From NCBI GenBank assembly GCA_027604685.1, contig JADHYX010000095.1, forward strand, positions 1 through 62,040: 62,040 bases of DNA, written 5' to 3'. Source of the stretch: Lobulomyces angularis. Taxonomy: Eukaryota; Chytridiomycota; Chytridiomycetes; Lobulomycetales; Lobulomycetaceae. Shown in pieces: positions 33,755 to 47,012 of this stretch. The notes under the pieces are model-generated. The model saw only the letters and a program-made list of their open reading frames with translations, searched no databases and was not told where the DNA came from. Both the position numbers and the translations under genes were made by a program. Numbering within the stretch: position 1 is the stretch's first letter; each line of letters starts with the position of its first letter.

Positions 33755-36700
33755 CTATTCCAAGTGTATAATGTCATAGACAGGATTACCAGGAGTCGCA
33801 CCAGCAGCTTTCTTCTTCTCCGCCTCATCATTAAAGTTGTAATCTTCAACACATATTATTTTTAGATCTACTACTTTTAAGACACTTAATTCTCTTACAA
33901 TGTAATCTTTATTCAATTGTAGTACCTCCATTTCATCAAATTCTAAAGTTCTTTCTAATGCTTTTGGGCCATTTGTCTCAACATTTTTCTAAGACAACAA
34001 AATAGCCAGTAAAAAATTGAAAATTAAATAGAAAATACCTTAATCATGGAAACAAATGGCATAACTTTTTTATCCTTCAATAATCCTTTTGTGGCAAGCC
34101 TTTTGGGAATATCCGCGTCAAAAATATTACTTTTCTTTAGCAAAAAAAAAAGATAAATAATCAATGCCAAAGATACTATATTAATACCTCATCATAACAG
34201 GACTTCAAAATTTCCAATGCTTTAACTTGCCAATCAGGATACTGTCTAGATGAATACAATTTCATAATCTTTTTGGAATTAACAACTACACTTTGATTTT
34301 TTTTAGCTTTTTTCTTTGCCTCCCTTTCTTCGGAAGAACGAATATTATTAAGTAAATCTCTAAGGAAATATGCAGCTGATAATACTGTGGAATTAGATTC
34401 TTCTTCAAATGTTGGCCACAGTGCGCTCATAATAGACTTTGGTTTTTTTAAAACTTTAAGCCAAATATATTCACTAAAGTGAGGGGTTATTGGAGCCATG
34501 AGTAAACTCTGTATTTCCATAAATTTAGTGACAACTCCTGCATGGTATCCATCAAATTTATGCTCTCCTTTAATATGATCTGCTAGCCCATCACCAGTGA
34601 CTGCTTTCCTGTATTCGTTTCTAGCATTTTGGAACTCGAAAAACCCGGTCTTTAATGCTCTGGCATATAACATTCCTTTGTAAGCAACGTCGGTATCAGA
34701 AACTAGTTTTTTCATTTCTTCAATGAAGACTGTGTCCATCCAATTGTATTTGCCATCTCTTAATTTTCCTCCTTCAACTTCTTTTTGCATCTCTTCAAAC
34801 CACAATTTTTCTGTATACATTTTCAAAATAGCCGCATTAGCTGTATCCTCAACAAAATTTGCATCTTCAATTGCATCTCCTGCATCTGCAAGAGCAAACC
34901 TGGTTGCATCAGCGCCATATTTATCAATGCAAGAACGCAAGGTAAGAAAGTTTCCTTTAAAATAAAATTTAAGGATAAACGTCTTCAATTCAAACCGGTA
35001 GATTTGGCCATCTTTTCATTGTTCACCAATAAATGTCCATTAGCTCTAATGGCTTTAGGCCAGTGTTCTTTAGGGAACATGGCAACGTGGTTGTATATAA
35101 AAAAAGTTAGATGATTTGGGACTAAATCTTTTCCAGAACATCTGAGGTCAAGAGGATAGAAATATTGAAACTCATTTCTTAAAGTATCTAGTTTTTCTTT
35201 GGGAATCTTTGAATTATTTGGAAGCGAGGCAGACTTATTGAAAATGTACTCCCAAACGGGATCTGTTAATTCCTCTGGTTTAATACCTAATGGTCCAGGT
35301 TTTGAACCATCAATAGTTGAATCTACACAAATGTGTTATGAGTGAAATAACATCATATTAAACCTTGTAATAAGTGAGCAACAGTGTAGTAAGCCATGTA
35401 TATGGTAGAATCCGATAAGCTTTCAATTAACCATGCATCATCCCACGGTAGCTTACTACCTAAGCCAAATTTTCTTGAACAAGCCTGAAATATAGTCATA
35501 AATTACATATGTATCAATTGGTAATACCCATTGCCCTAGCCAATCAAGGTTTTTCCTAAATTGGTTTTTTAATTCTTCACTAAATGTTTCCATATCTTCT
35601 AAGCATTCCAAAGCAGCTGCCTTCCACTCATTCTCTCCATAATTCATGTACCACTGATCAGTGAGGGCGACTATGCATTCATCACCACTTCTTGAAATAA
35701 CTAGACCATCTGGTTCGCAATATGGAAATCCTTGTTTAGTTTCAATCAAGGAACTCTTAATGAGAGGCTTCGCTTCTTGAACGGATCTGAAAAAGTCAAT
35801 AAAAATTAAAAATCTTTTTTCAAACTCACTTTCCAGAAAATTCACCAACAGTTAACACACCGTGATAAAAACCCTCTTTGTACACTGCCTCCTTAGCTTC
35901 GGCAAGTTGCAGTTTGTCTTTTTGACTCTGAATTTTTAGTTTTTCCACTGCACAGACAGCAGCAAGGTCCCCATAATTTGGAGTTTTAATAATTGATGTA
36001 GGAGGTAAAAATGGCTCAACCCATTCACTTTGAATATGATAATATGCAGGCTTTTTCTTTAGATCCAACAGTGTGATATAATCGTCAGGGGAATCAGATG
36101 GTACTGAAGTTACAACACCAGTCCCCTACAAAAGAAATTAATGTAAATAAATAATGTCACCGAATTGCCTTTACCTTGTTTGGAAGAACTCCTTCCATAG
36201 GTAATGTAAACACCTTATCAAATCTCGAAAGTGGTGCGCTAACTGGCACACCAATTAAATCCCATCCTTTCAATTCCGCCAACTTGACGTAAGTCCCTTT
36301 TGGACAATTAAAAAGTCCTTGCCAAGCCATATTTTTAGCAGCTCTTTCAGTACACACCCATGCCTCATCACCATTCACTGAAAAAACTCCATAATCAATA
36401 TCAACTCCAACAAAACAGTTGGTTTGACCATACATTGTTTCAGGACGTAAAGTACCAGCTACCAAATACAAATCTCGACCCCCAATACTTTTTTTAAAAT
36501 CCTCTGAACTTAGCTTAAAGCCTACTGGATTTCCTTTAACTTGATGTCTCTTAGAAATTGGAGTAGAATCAAGGTCTTGCAATAACACTTTCATTTTAAT
36601 TCCAGTATATTCTTGAGCAGCAACGCCTTCACCAACACTTCTGTCATGATCCATGCATGCTTGGCCGTCAGTTACTGAGTAGATGGTGTAACGTTTTCCA

Positions 36701-37491
36701 AATTTTACCTAAACAACAAAAAGGTTTGATTGCAAAATAACCATATTAGAATATACTTTTGCTAGTGCCTTTAGTTTATTAAACTGCCAGCGAATAAAAG
36801 AATCATAAAATGGATTCAAATCAGTGGTAATAAAACCTCGACGAAAGTCGGCATGAATGCCTAAATCTTTAAGATCTTTCATCGCGATTGGCGGCCAGTA
36901 ATAACACCAATGATTAGGGTCTGCAAACTTTTGAATTTCTCCATTTTCTATACCCATTAACTTCAATATTTGAAATTGGTATTCTAAGTTGGTATTCTTC
37001 ATTTTTGCTTTAGCATTTTTTGCTTTTTTTACATCGCCTACAGTATTAATTGCTATTAAGTCTTGTTCTTCGTCATTTGCAAATTTTGATTCTAAATATG
37101 ATTTAACAAATCGAAAAATTAAGTTGTTACCTTTGTAATTCTCAAAATTTTTTCCAAACAATTCAATTTCCCTAACCAACTTATCGGCACAAGTTTTAAT
37201 AGGCATACCGGTGCAGTGAAATCCAAATGGAAATAGTGCATTTTTCCCTTTTAACCTTTCATACCCTACAGCGAATTCTACTTTTGATAAGGAAAATGAG
37301 TGACCTAAGTGCAGTCTTCCATTTTGATACGGATAAGGAAATGTTGCTAAAAATTTTTCTTTTTTTGGCTCATTTAATTTTGGAGCATTGATTTCAAATG
37401 GTTTCTCTTTTTCCCAAATTTCTTGGCTAAAGGTTTCAATTTCGTTTAAAGCATCTTTTTTTGCAGTTCCTTTAGGAATTACTGAAGACAT
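33755..37491 (-). CDS. LARS1: Cytosolic leucyl-tRNA synthetase
   Basis: Class Ia aminoacyl-tRNA synthetase that charges tRNA-Leu, of the archaeal/eukaryotic cytosolic type. About eight exons give roughly 1,080 residues, the normal length. From ATG 37491: [20 protein letters not shown] (HIGH signature as HLGH), [20 protein letters not shown], the CP1 editing domain with [20 protein letters not shown] and [16 protein letters not shown], then [15 protein letters not shown] and WLGQW. The KMSKS equivalent is KMAKSTGNFLTL, split by an intron after its ACC codon near 34991. The anticodon-binding and C-terminal parts follow ([33 protein letters not shown]). The stop is TAG at 33755-33757. Catalytic and editing motifs look intact, so it should be active and proofreading. 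Confidence 0.95.
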
Positions 37492-38259
37492 TAATCTTAT
37501 TATTCTTAATTGATTGATTTTTAAGATTTGTTTGTTGTTAAAAAATAATGGATAAATTTAAGTTCACAATTAAAAATTTAGGTTTTAATTTTTTAAATGT
37601 AACTGTACAACACAAAATTAACTTTTGTAGTCAGAAAAAATGCAAATAGGCAAAGCAAACTTTCACTTATTTCATAATCTCAAATGAAATCTGCATCAGA
37701 CTACAACTAATTAGAACAAAATAATTTTGAACAAAAGGTGATTGCTTTATAAGAAAAGCAAGCGAAAAGATTATACACCGCATTGGAAACCAGAGTATTG
37801 AAGTTACTCGGCGAGCTATGCTAATATATTTGTAATTAGATGGAATTTGTAAATTTTCGTGTGATTTACCTACTTCATTTATTTTAGGAGCCAAGTGAAT
37901 TAGCTTCAACTTAACGAAAGTTTAATAAACTCCTAAGTATTGAAGTTTTTTTTGATAACAACACTTCTCTGAATTATAAAGCTAATTATTTTCAAGAGTG
38001 TTTTCATAAAATATATGAATATCTTAGAAACATCAAAATACACTTTGACAAAATTTGTATATTACGTAACATCCAAATGGTAAATTTAGAAAATAATGTG
38101 GTTAATTATAAAATTCTTATTATAATATTAATAATAAGGGAACTCAGTTACAAGTTTTATGTTTTTGAAATTTATAGACCTAAAAAAAAGGTTATGCGAA
38201 AAAACTTAATCAATCAAAAAAAATTAATTCAAGTTGAATAAACATGACTGGAATTTGAA
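37492..38259. other. Intergenic stretch with a possible small spliced ORF
   Basis: Lies between the LARS1 5' end and the UBE2K 3' end, both on the minus strand. On the plus strand, ATGGATAAATTTAAG at 37549 could splice (donor GTTTTAATTT, acceptor AACAAAAG at 37739) to a frame reading RKASEKIIHRIGNQSIEVTR, then RAMLIYLSQVN after a second intron, ending at TAG near 37901. The first intron would be about 155 nt, long for this window. A minus-strand 80-residue frame overlaps it. Neither is convincing alone; a small gene remains possible. Confidence 0.2.
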
Positions 38260-39214
38260 TTAATAAACATTCCCTTGCAAAATTGCCTTATCATATGGTA
38301 AATAAAGTCAATTTAAAAAAAATAAAAACCTCAATGGCTCGATTTTCATCCCAATCACAAATTTCCAAAGCTCTCTTAACTAAATTTACTCCAAACCCCA
38401 TAGAACCAATATTTTTTATTTTTAAATTTTCTATTGATAACTCATCCTTTTTGTCTGCATCAGCATATAATTTAGTCCATTGTTTGGCAGTCTCAATAAA
38501 TAGTGCCTGGTTATTTTTATAAACATTAGCAACTTCCGCATCTTGAGGATCATCAGGAACAGGATCTCCTATAGTTTCACTTATTATTTAAGAACAAAAA
38601 AGTAACATACCCAAAAGTGATTGTATAGAAATCAATGTAGTTTTTAATGTATATACTGGAGACCAAGCATCTTTTAATATGTCCAAGCAAATAGCACCTA
38701 ATCATTTGATAAGAGCAATTTTTTAAAGAAAAGTAGTTTAACCTGTCTGAGAACTTATATTAGGATGATAAATTTTGCTTAAAAATTTTATTTTAGGGGG
38801 ATAAAACGGATATGCATCTATACATAAAACTGATTTGAAAGGAATTCAACGTTAACAATTACTTACCAGGTAAAATAATTTCGAGTTTAAAAATTCCATT
38901 TTGATATGGAGTATCCAGAGGTCCCTAAATAAATACCAAAATAAACAATTCAAATCAAAGTGAAAGTTACTTTTATAGTTCCAGTTCTAATTTGGATGCA
39001 AACAAAAACTTGAATCAGTAAAGATAATGAAATTAATAAACTTACAAATGATTTAATTTATTGTCATTTACTTCAACGGCAACTCCATCACCTTCAAAAT
39101 CTTTACAGTTTTCCAATTCCCTAAAGATTTAAGTCAACATTAAGTTTTAGCTATCATTTACGTAATGACGTGATACCTTCCCACTCTTCTTTCATCCAAT
39201 TTTAATGCCATCAT
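38260..39214 (-). CDS. UBE2K: Ubiquitin-conjugating enzyme E2 with UBA domain (UBE2K/Ubc1 type)
   Basis: E2 enzyme that carries ubiquitin as a thioester and builds Lys48-linked chains. About seven exons give roughly 210 residues, matching E2-25K. The UBC fold runs from [20 protein letters not shown] through [20 protein letters not shown] and [20 protein letters not shown] to the active site [20 protein letters not shown], where Cys is the catalytic residue. The segment [19 protein letters not shown] follows. A C-terminal UBA domain is visible ([33 protein letters not shown]), which identifies the UBE2K/Ubc1 subtype. The final intron separates NRAIE from AILQGN. The start is the first of two adjacent ATGs (39214); the stop is TAA at 38260-38262. 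Confidence 0.92.
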
Positions 39215-39563
39215 GTGGTGCTCTTATGGTCAAGTGCACAAAAATTGATACAATGTGAAATTTACTAAGTATACTGAAAATTAAATTTTTTTACTTCAAA
39301 AATTTTATTTTACTCAGTTGTTATTGCATAAAAACAGTTTATAATATTAAAATTAGAACTTTGTTCATTAAAAACAAAAATAAAATCATTTTTTTCTACA
39401 AGTTTTTAAACCTAATTCATACTATAAAAACAAATGCCATCTCTTCATAACTTCAAGGAAGCGAATCTTTTCAAAAGCAAAGTAATAATTTCACTATTAC
39501 TTGAGTACTTCTATTCATTTTCTAATAAAAAAAATTTAATATACTAATTACTTTCTTTCTTTT
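39215..39563. other. Gene-free spacer
   Basis: About 350 bases between the UBE2K start and the UPF2 stop, both minus-strand. A/T-rich, no feature recognised. Confidence 0.5.
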
Positions 39564-42500
39564 CTACCTTTCAAACATCCCAGTTGAACCTGACATTCGT
39601 ACAGTGTAACCACCTCTTCCACTCTTTCCACGGTTTCTGCCAGATTTTGCTGTCTGCGCGTAACTGACAGTAGTATTTGAAAGGTTTTCTAAAAAAAAAA
39701 AAATTTTAATTATTATTTTTTAATAAAGTTAACCACTGCTTTCGTTATTGGGGTTATCAAAATTAGTATGTGATTTCGATGTAGCATTCTCTCGCTGCTC
39801 ATAATTTAGCACTTTTCGCTTAATTTCAAGCTTTTCTTCCTTTTCTTCCAATAACTTTTTTGCAGTTGACAATACAAACTTCGAGTCTGAGGGTAACTGC
39901 ATTATCTTATCCGCCTAAACCATAAATTAATGCTAACAAAAAATTGAATTTACTTGTTGTTTTCCTCCTTTTTTAGTTAAGAAAGTGAATGCAACATTTC
40001 CATCATCACTAATAGAATCTGCATTTTCATTGTTAACTCTAAGATTTGGAAATTTTGATTTAACAGGTATGGTAACGTCAAAAGCAGCAGGTTTTTTTTG
40101 ATTATATTGATTTGCTAAACTTTCCTGCATCATTTTCTGATACTCAAGTTCAAATAACTTTTCTTGTAGATCTTCTTCCAAATCAATTTCGTCTTGTTCT
40201 GAGTCACCATCTTCATTATCCTGAATAATATAATATAAAAAAATAAACACTTTTTAGTTATCTGCTTTTAGCATTATAATATAACCTCTTCTTCTTCTTC
40301 TTCCTCTTCTTCACCTTCCTCTTCCTCACCTTCCTCTTCCACATCTTCACCAACCTCTTCTTCATTTTCTTCCTTCTCCAACATCTTCTCGTCTTCCTCA
40401 TCATCATTGTCTTTATCATCATCCCCTAAAATTTTTTGAAATTCAATTTCAGTGTTGAACAGACTTAGCGATTCCTCAAAACTACCACACATTTTTTTAT
40501 CCAAAAGTTCAAAAGTTTCAAGCACTGTATATTCAATGTCTCTGGGAGGTTTTAATTTGGTATAATAATACATCTGATAAAAATTTAAGTAAAAGCTTCA
40601 TAAAAATTAAACCTGAAAAAAAAACAAGAATTGCTTTATTCTTTTCTTATTTTTTTTACTTTCAAAAATATTACAACAAGTATCCAATAGGGTGCAAATT
40701 AAGCGTATCCTAAAATAATCATTTGGTGCATCTAACGGAGAAAATGAATTTGGTTTCGCTATCCCACCCTCTAAAAAAATTGCAAGTTATCATCCTTTAA
40801 TTTTTTTAAAACTTACCGTGTCCGAATCTGCATAAAAAGTACAGCACATCAAAAACTAACTTAGATTCAAACACTTTATAATTAGCTAGTTCACCAAAAA
40901 ACTTAATAATGCTGATTCTTCTTTGGTTAAACTTAAATAGGTTCAACTCCAAACCTGATCTCATTTCTTCCAATAATTTATCCACTACCAAAACTTTAAA
41001 ATCATTGTGGTATCTGCTCAGTTCGCTTAAAAGAAATGCCATTAAGTTCAGATTGCTAAACTTCACTTTATAAATTTTTGAAAATATTTTGAACAGGATG
41101 TTTTTAGTAGCATCATCTTCCCAATTTAGCTTTCGTAAAGTTTTTACAATTTTTTCCAAATTCCTACGTGATAAATCAAAATAAATCAGCTTTCTTAGAT
41201 AGAGCTCCAAGGGAGAACGCTCTTTCATTATTATTGCACTTTGATCTGGCGGATTGCACTAAAACTACAATAAATGAAGTGGTAATAATTTGATTACATG
41301 ATAGTATGCATTTTCAATCATTAAACACTGTCTATTGTCTAAATTTTGAATATTTTTCTTTTTCATCATCAGGTCTAAATAATTTGAAATTCTTAGGTTT
41401 GTTTCCGCGGATTTGAAAAGGAATCTCCCTAAAAATTAATTACAAAAATAATTAGTTTTACAACTGAATATTAGTCCAACCGCAAGTTTCCAAAAGATTG
41501 CACAGTGTTTCAATATTATGGCTCACAAAGCTATCCAATAGTACTTTAATACAATGAAAAATAACATGAACTGGTGTGACTCGAAATTTGGTTAATTCTG
41601 CAATATATCTTATATTCTAAACATGACAAGAATTAAAATGGTTTTTTTTTTTATATAATTTACTTTCACCCTCTCTTCTATTTTGTGTTGGTCCTTTTTT
41701 TTAACATGAAAATGAAACTCTTTTTGCAACTTAAATATAATGATAAACAAATTTAGATGTAAAATATGCTTACAGAGTCCAACACTGCAGTTCCTATCTC
41801 AGGAAAATATATATTTAAAGTACAAATTAACCTGGAGTAGTATGGCAAAACATCCAACCTCTGACGAGGAGAACTCAGTAACACTTTCACTAGCCTCTTT
41901 CTGGCATTCTTTGTGTTATAATCACAAAATTCTATAGCGATATCATCAATCTGCTGCCGATTCATTGAAACAGGAATTCTAGTAAAGATGTTTTCTACAC
42001 CAACTGGTGCAGCCTTTTTATCGTCTTTCATTTCTTCTAATTCGTTTTCTATGTCAATATCTTCGACTTCAATTTCTTCTTCGACTGTTATAGGATTGTT
42101 CGGTAAAGAGTCTTTTTCAGCTTCAGCTAATTCAACCCCGTTCAAAGTTCCATTTTCCAATTCTTCAGTAACACCTTTATCATCACCAAATTCAGAAGCC
42201 TTATTAGGGTCATGTTTTGCTCCGGATTTTAATTTCTCAGAAAAAAAAATGCTTGGAACAAAAGTCTTCAGGTCTATTATATCTTCATAAAAAGCTCTAG
42301 TATCATCGTCCTAAAATGATAATAGAATCTTACTTGTATGTGTGTTTAAATCATTACCTCCCATAAAACATCTTTGAAGTCCTTTTCTTCCCGTTCTCTG
42401 CTCCCATCGATTGATATGCCTAAATAATAACTTAATGCACTTTCCAACATCATTACCTATTCCCACACCCATTCTCGTGACCTCTTGCTCAATTTTTAGT

Positions 42501-43674
42501 TCTGGAAGAGTTTCCCCCAAGAATTCAGCCAAAGTTTGGCAATAACCATGAACTTTTTCCTAAAAAATGGATGCACAAAATTAACGTGGAAATTGTGTAA
42601 TTTTAAACTTACAAAACTTTTTAATGCTTTCTCGTATTTTTCTTGTCTTTCTTCAGTAACTTCGCCTTTTGCAATAAAATATTCATTATTTGTTTTTTCA
42701 ACTTGCCTAATTCTATGATGTTCTTTGACAAGTAGAGTGGAAGCATTCCTTAAATAATTTTTAAAAATTTCCTGAATTTCATTTAAAATTTTTGTATCCA
42801 AATATCTGCTCAAATGTAAACCCTGCTTATCCGATTTTAGAGATTCATCAGACCCAGGATTTAGCTTCACTTCCTCTGCGGTGGTTTTCTCAGTCAAAGT
42901 TGAGGGGAAAAATTCGATTGAAAATGTTTTTACAAATGTCACGGCTATTGTTATATTTAACAATAGCAAATCTTTTTCAAACTAAAAAGAAATTATGTAA
43001 ATATAAAAATTTATTATCATATTACTATATCTTTTAATGCACCAATTAACATTACGTCCTTTTTTTCATATTTATGTGGAAGATTATCATTGAATACAGC
43101 TAATAAATACATATCTGTCAAAACTCTCAAATGTCCTTTTTGCCTTTGCAATCTGTCTCTTTCATCCCTCTCACGTTGCTCTGGTGTTAATATCTTCAAT
43201 TCTGAAGACTTAGGAGGTGGAGTTATTTTTGAAAGTATAGCATCGAGAAATGGTTGATGAAAGGAATCAAACCTTTGATGAAGTAACGAAGCAACGTGAG
43301 TCAACGCTTGAAACTCCGAGTGCTTTGTTAATTTCGAGGAAGCTTCTACCAAAGCAATAACTATTTCCTCTAAATACTTTTCTAATTTCAAAGAGTTGAT
43401 ATCTTGAATTAGATTAGGTAAATTTTCTGAATTTAAGTTGGTTTTTAGTTTTTTTATAAATTGAGTATTCTTCTTTATTGAGCCATCAAGCTTGGACTGA
43501 TTAATAATAGTTCTTTTGATATGAGAAGATACATTGTTACTTCTTAGCTCTTCCTATACGAAAATTTAATTAGTAAAGCACTCAATTTCAATAAACTTGA
43601 ATAAAATTGAAAACTGACAGATTAGAATAGTATTTTAAAACAAAAGAAACGAAAAAGCTTACCAAAGATTGCAT
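39564..43674 (-). CDS. UPF2: Nonsense-mediated decay factor UPF2 (NMD2)
   Basis: Cytoplasmic scaffold that links UPF1 to UPF3 and the exon junction complex during nonsense-mediated mRNA decay. About thirteen exons give roughly 1,150 residues. The first MIF4G domain is clear: QSKLDGSIKKNTQFIKKLKT, LEKYLEEIVIALVEASSKLT and HVASLLHQRFDSF, followed by the basic RERDERDRLQRQK segment. The later MIF4G domains include ICTLNIYFPEIGTAVLD and NPPDQSAIIMKERSPLELYL with RKLIYFDL, as in the third domain that binds UPF3. A long acidic tract (runs of Glu with Asp, about 40274-40400) precedes the C-terminal UPF1-binding region, and the protein ends GGYTVRMSGSTGMFER. The start ATG 43674 (MQSL, then an intron) leaves almost no N-terminal tail, so an upstream exon could be missing. 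Confidence 0.92.
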
Positions 43675-43994
43675 GAATCTCACTTTATTTGCAATCCAAG
43701 AAAAAAATATCTAAAAAAATTTTAATAACTTATTTAGAAGCAATTTAGCACAAAATCTATTCGGATTGCAGAGGAAAAAAGATGATAATAAGATTAAGAT
43801 TCGTCATCAACTAAGCGCAGATTTTAGGTGGTTCCAGAAGTCTTGTTGGTGGAAGGATGGAAAAAATTGCTATTTTAGTAACCAAGATTACTGTTTTTAT
43901 TAATAAAGCTTCAATTTATATAAAATCTAAATGACTATACTATTAACAATTCCAATATCTAAGAAAAAACATTCATCACTATTTTATTTTAACT
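43675..43994. other. Spacer between SMG5-like and UPF2
   Basis: About 320 bases, downstream of the SMG5-like stop and upstream of the UPF2 start. The patch 43795-43860 is less A/T-rich than the rest. It might be an untranslated exon of UPF2 or a regulatory patch; nothing more can be shown. Confidence 0.35.
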
Positions 43995-46814
43995 TTAAAA
44001 CTGCTTATCAATTTCATTCAGATTAAAACAGTTAAACCCAAATTCCTCACAAATATGCTTAAGTTCTTTAGAATTGGTAACAATTGAACTGGGGTTTCTG
44101 TTCAAATTGTCATAGAATTTGTAGCATCTAATTATTTCACTGGAAAAGTTACAAATAAAACAAAAATTTTAATTTTGGTTTGTTACGTACTGAAATTCTT
44201 TCGGAACTTTACAGTCATTATTAGGTTTTGTTTCAATTTCCTTGTCTTGTAGTGTGGTCGATTTAATGAAATTCGATTCAAAATCAAAATCGTACTTTTC
44301 ATTGGGCTTCTGAGTCTTAATAGATTGGTTTTTATATTTCAGCTTCTGTTCTAAGAATCTAATTGTCTCCCTAGTTTGAGCATTCACTTTTTCTACCCCT
44401 TTCTTTAAAAAGTCCAATGTCTCAATCACTCCAATGAAAAATTCATTTTACAAATCAAAAAAAGTACATACCTTCTAGCGTTAAAACAATTATGCAACTT
44501 TGAAATCCCAACCACTTCTTAACTTTTCTGAGATGTTTAATAAAAATATCATGATGCAGTATTAAAATTGGTTTACTACTTGGTAAACTTGTTACTTGCA
44601 TTTCCAAATTTTTCACTTGATCCGTTAGCAACTGTGTTGCTAAAACTTTCATCAACTTTTTTTGACCTTCATTCTAATACAAAAATTGGAAGGATATGTT
44701 ATGCTGAATTGAAAATCCTATATAATTGATACCCTTATTCTTTCCTTCGTCCAAAGTTCAAATTTGGATTTTTCATAATCAAAAACAAAGCTGATTTTGT
44801 CCATGTTTTCCAATGACAACGTTTTACCAAATCCAGCTACTCGTGCCATGAAAACTTCAATTTTCTCTCCTGCACTAATAAGATCTGAACCATACATTCT
44901 AAATTTTGGTAGTATTTCCAAATTTGATCCCCTTGCTACATCTTTAAAAGCATTTAAAATGCTCTCATACTCCAAATTTTTGAAGTAATCTTTATAAATA
45001 TCAGTCAAGAGCAATTCGAAATCAGTATTCAAAAATTCCAAACTCCCATCCATATCAGTTATTGAGGCAATACTATTTAATGCCAATGCCAGGTTGTTCA
45101 AAAGGTCGTTTAGTTTCTATCTCACAAAAATAAATGCTACAATTTTTTTTGCATTACAAACTTACACTCTCAAGTCCTTTATGTTTAAGCCCCAATTCCC
45201 CTTCCAAATTTAAATATAAAATTAACATTGGTAGGTTTAAACCAAACCAAGTAAGTACATTTGATAAAGGTTCAAAAACTTTAAACTTATTCAAATTTTT
45301 AAAAATATTTGAGTTTGTTGTCACCAAATCACTAATGTCTGCATTTATTTTTACAAGCAAAAGATTTGCAATATCGATTAAAAAAGTTAATGCTACCACT
45401 TGCAAGCTTCTAATTCGATGCTTACTATTACTGAATTCTACAAAAAAAAGAATAAAGAACGAAATTTTTTAATAAAAAAGACAAAAAATCAAACCTTTAT
45501 CAACAAATTTTCTCTCCAGTTCGACAAAACCAAAAATAATCAAGAAACAAATTTTATTCAAATTACTGATATCTTTTCCATCTAAGTCACCATCCATCAT
45601 ATCCTCCTGAGTAGATAAGTACAATTTATTATTCTCCTCTTTCGGAAAAATTTTTTTTTGGATAAGTAACCGCAGTCTCTCAGTTACATCCCACACATCG
45701 CTAACAAATAATTAAATAAAAATTAAACTGGATTAAGTACTTTATCTGATCATCAGTAGTATATATTAAAGTTTTTACTACACAAATCGTTAAAAAGAAA
45801 ATGCTAAAATGTAAGTAAAATTGTAGTTCAAGAAAAAAAATTTTACTTGTCAAGCTTGGAGCTTTCATTTGCCTGAATTAGCCTCGCTAAACTTGGAACT
45901 GATGAATAAATTATTTTTAAATTACTCAATGCATTAGAGTTCCGTTGAATATTGGATACACTAAATAATTAAAACTCACAAAACATCATAATAAACCTTA
46001 AAGCATAGAAGTATATAACATTAAAAGTGTCGTTGTTATATCTGGCAATAATTCCTAACTGACAATAAGCCCTACCTTTGAGACCAAACATTCAAATTTT
46101 AGTAAATTTTTCAAATTTTACATACCATTTCCAGGTTTAAGTATTAACGATTGTTTGTAGCATTGAATAGCTTCATTAAAGCTATCATCTATATCCGTTT
46201 TTAAATTCAGTGCTTCGTACCTAGCAGAGTCCGCTAAGCAAAGTTGACTAAATGTGGTCAAATTTAAAATTTCTTCTAAATCATTCTCTAATATCTCTTC
46301 ATCTTTACATGTATATAGATAATCCTTTTTAATTAATGTCAAATATTTTTCTAAAGTAGGTATAAATTATGAAAAAAAGTTAAAAGGGAAGTAACAAAAT
46401 TCTTATACTTAAACCGTATTCAATTATATCAAATTTTTGAAAATCGTAATAATCTACTACCAAATTATTAAATTCAGTTAAAAATTGAGATATTTGTACT
46501 GAATAAAAATTTTTAGCAAGTTTAATTGCTGGCATTAACTTATTAGAGTCTTGACTTTTTTTTTCTAATTCAAAATTTGAATAAAAGACTGATTTCCAAA
46601 GCCTCTCATTTAATTTTTTTTCTATTGAAAAAGTTCTGTGTGATAAAATTAACTCATCGTAGAGCATTAATAAATTAAACTTTTCAACTTCCGTTAGTCT
46701 CTGTCTCTTCTGTATATTCTCGATATTTTGAACTTCACTATTTCGATATTAATTTAAGATAAAAGAATGCATTGTTAATTACTTATATAGGGACTTAACA
46801 TTTTTTAATGACAT
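43995..46814 (-). CDS. SMG5: SMG5/EST1-like nonsense-mediated decay factor with PIN domain
   Basis: Member of the SMG5/SMG6/SMG7/EST1 family, which binds phosphorylated UPF1 through a 14-3-3-like TPR domain and triggers mRNA decay. The start is inferred: ATG 46814 (MSLKNVKSLY) spliced to NEVQNIENIQKRQRLTEVEK. The N-terminal domain shows ERLWKSVFYSNFELEKKSQ, FSQLCLADSARYEALNLKTD and NEAIQCYKQSLILKPGNG, the expected order for the family. The middle is helical. The C-terminal region has a degenerate PIN fold: SSKPILILHHDIFIKHLRKV, IIVLTLEGMIETLDFLKKGV, and QTRETIRFLEQKLKYKNQSI. That layout is closest to SMG5, whose PIN is considered inactive. About 730 residues and a dozen exons; the stop is TAA at 43995-43997. 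It lies directly upstream of UPF2 on the same strand. Confidence 0.75.
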
Positions 46815-47012
46815 TTTTTAATGACATTTAGTAAAACCCTATTTTTCTTAAAAAAGTCACTGTATTTAGAGATATATTGTAAATGCTCTATTTTTTGAAG
46901 TTTTGCTATATTACACCAATTAACACAAGCAAGTTATATTTAAAAAATCTTAATATTTTTTATTTATAAAGTATTTGAATTGAAGAAAAAATTTTCGTTT
47001 ACTTTCTATATT

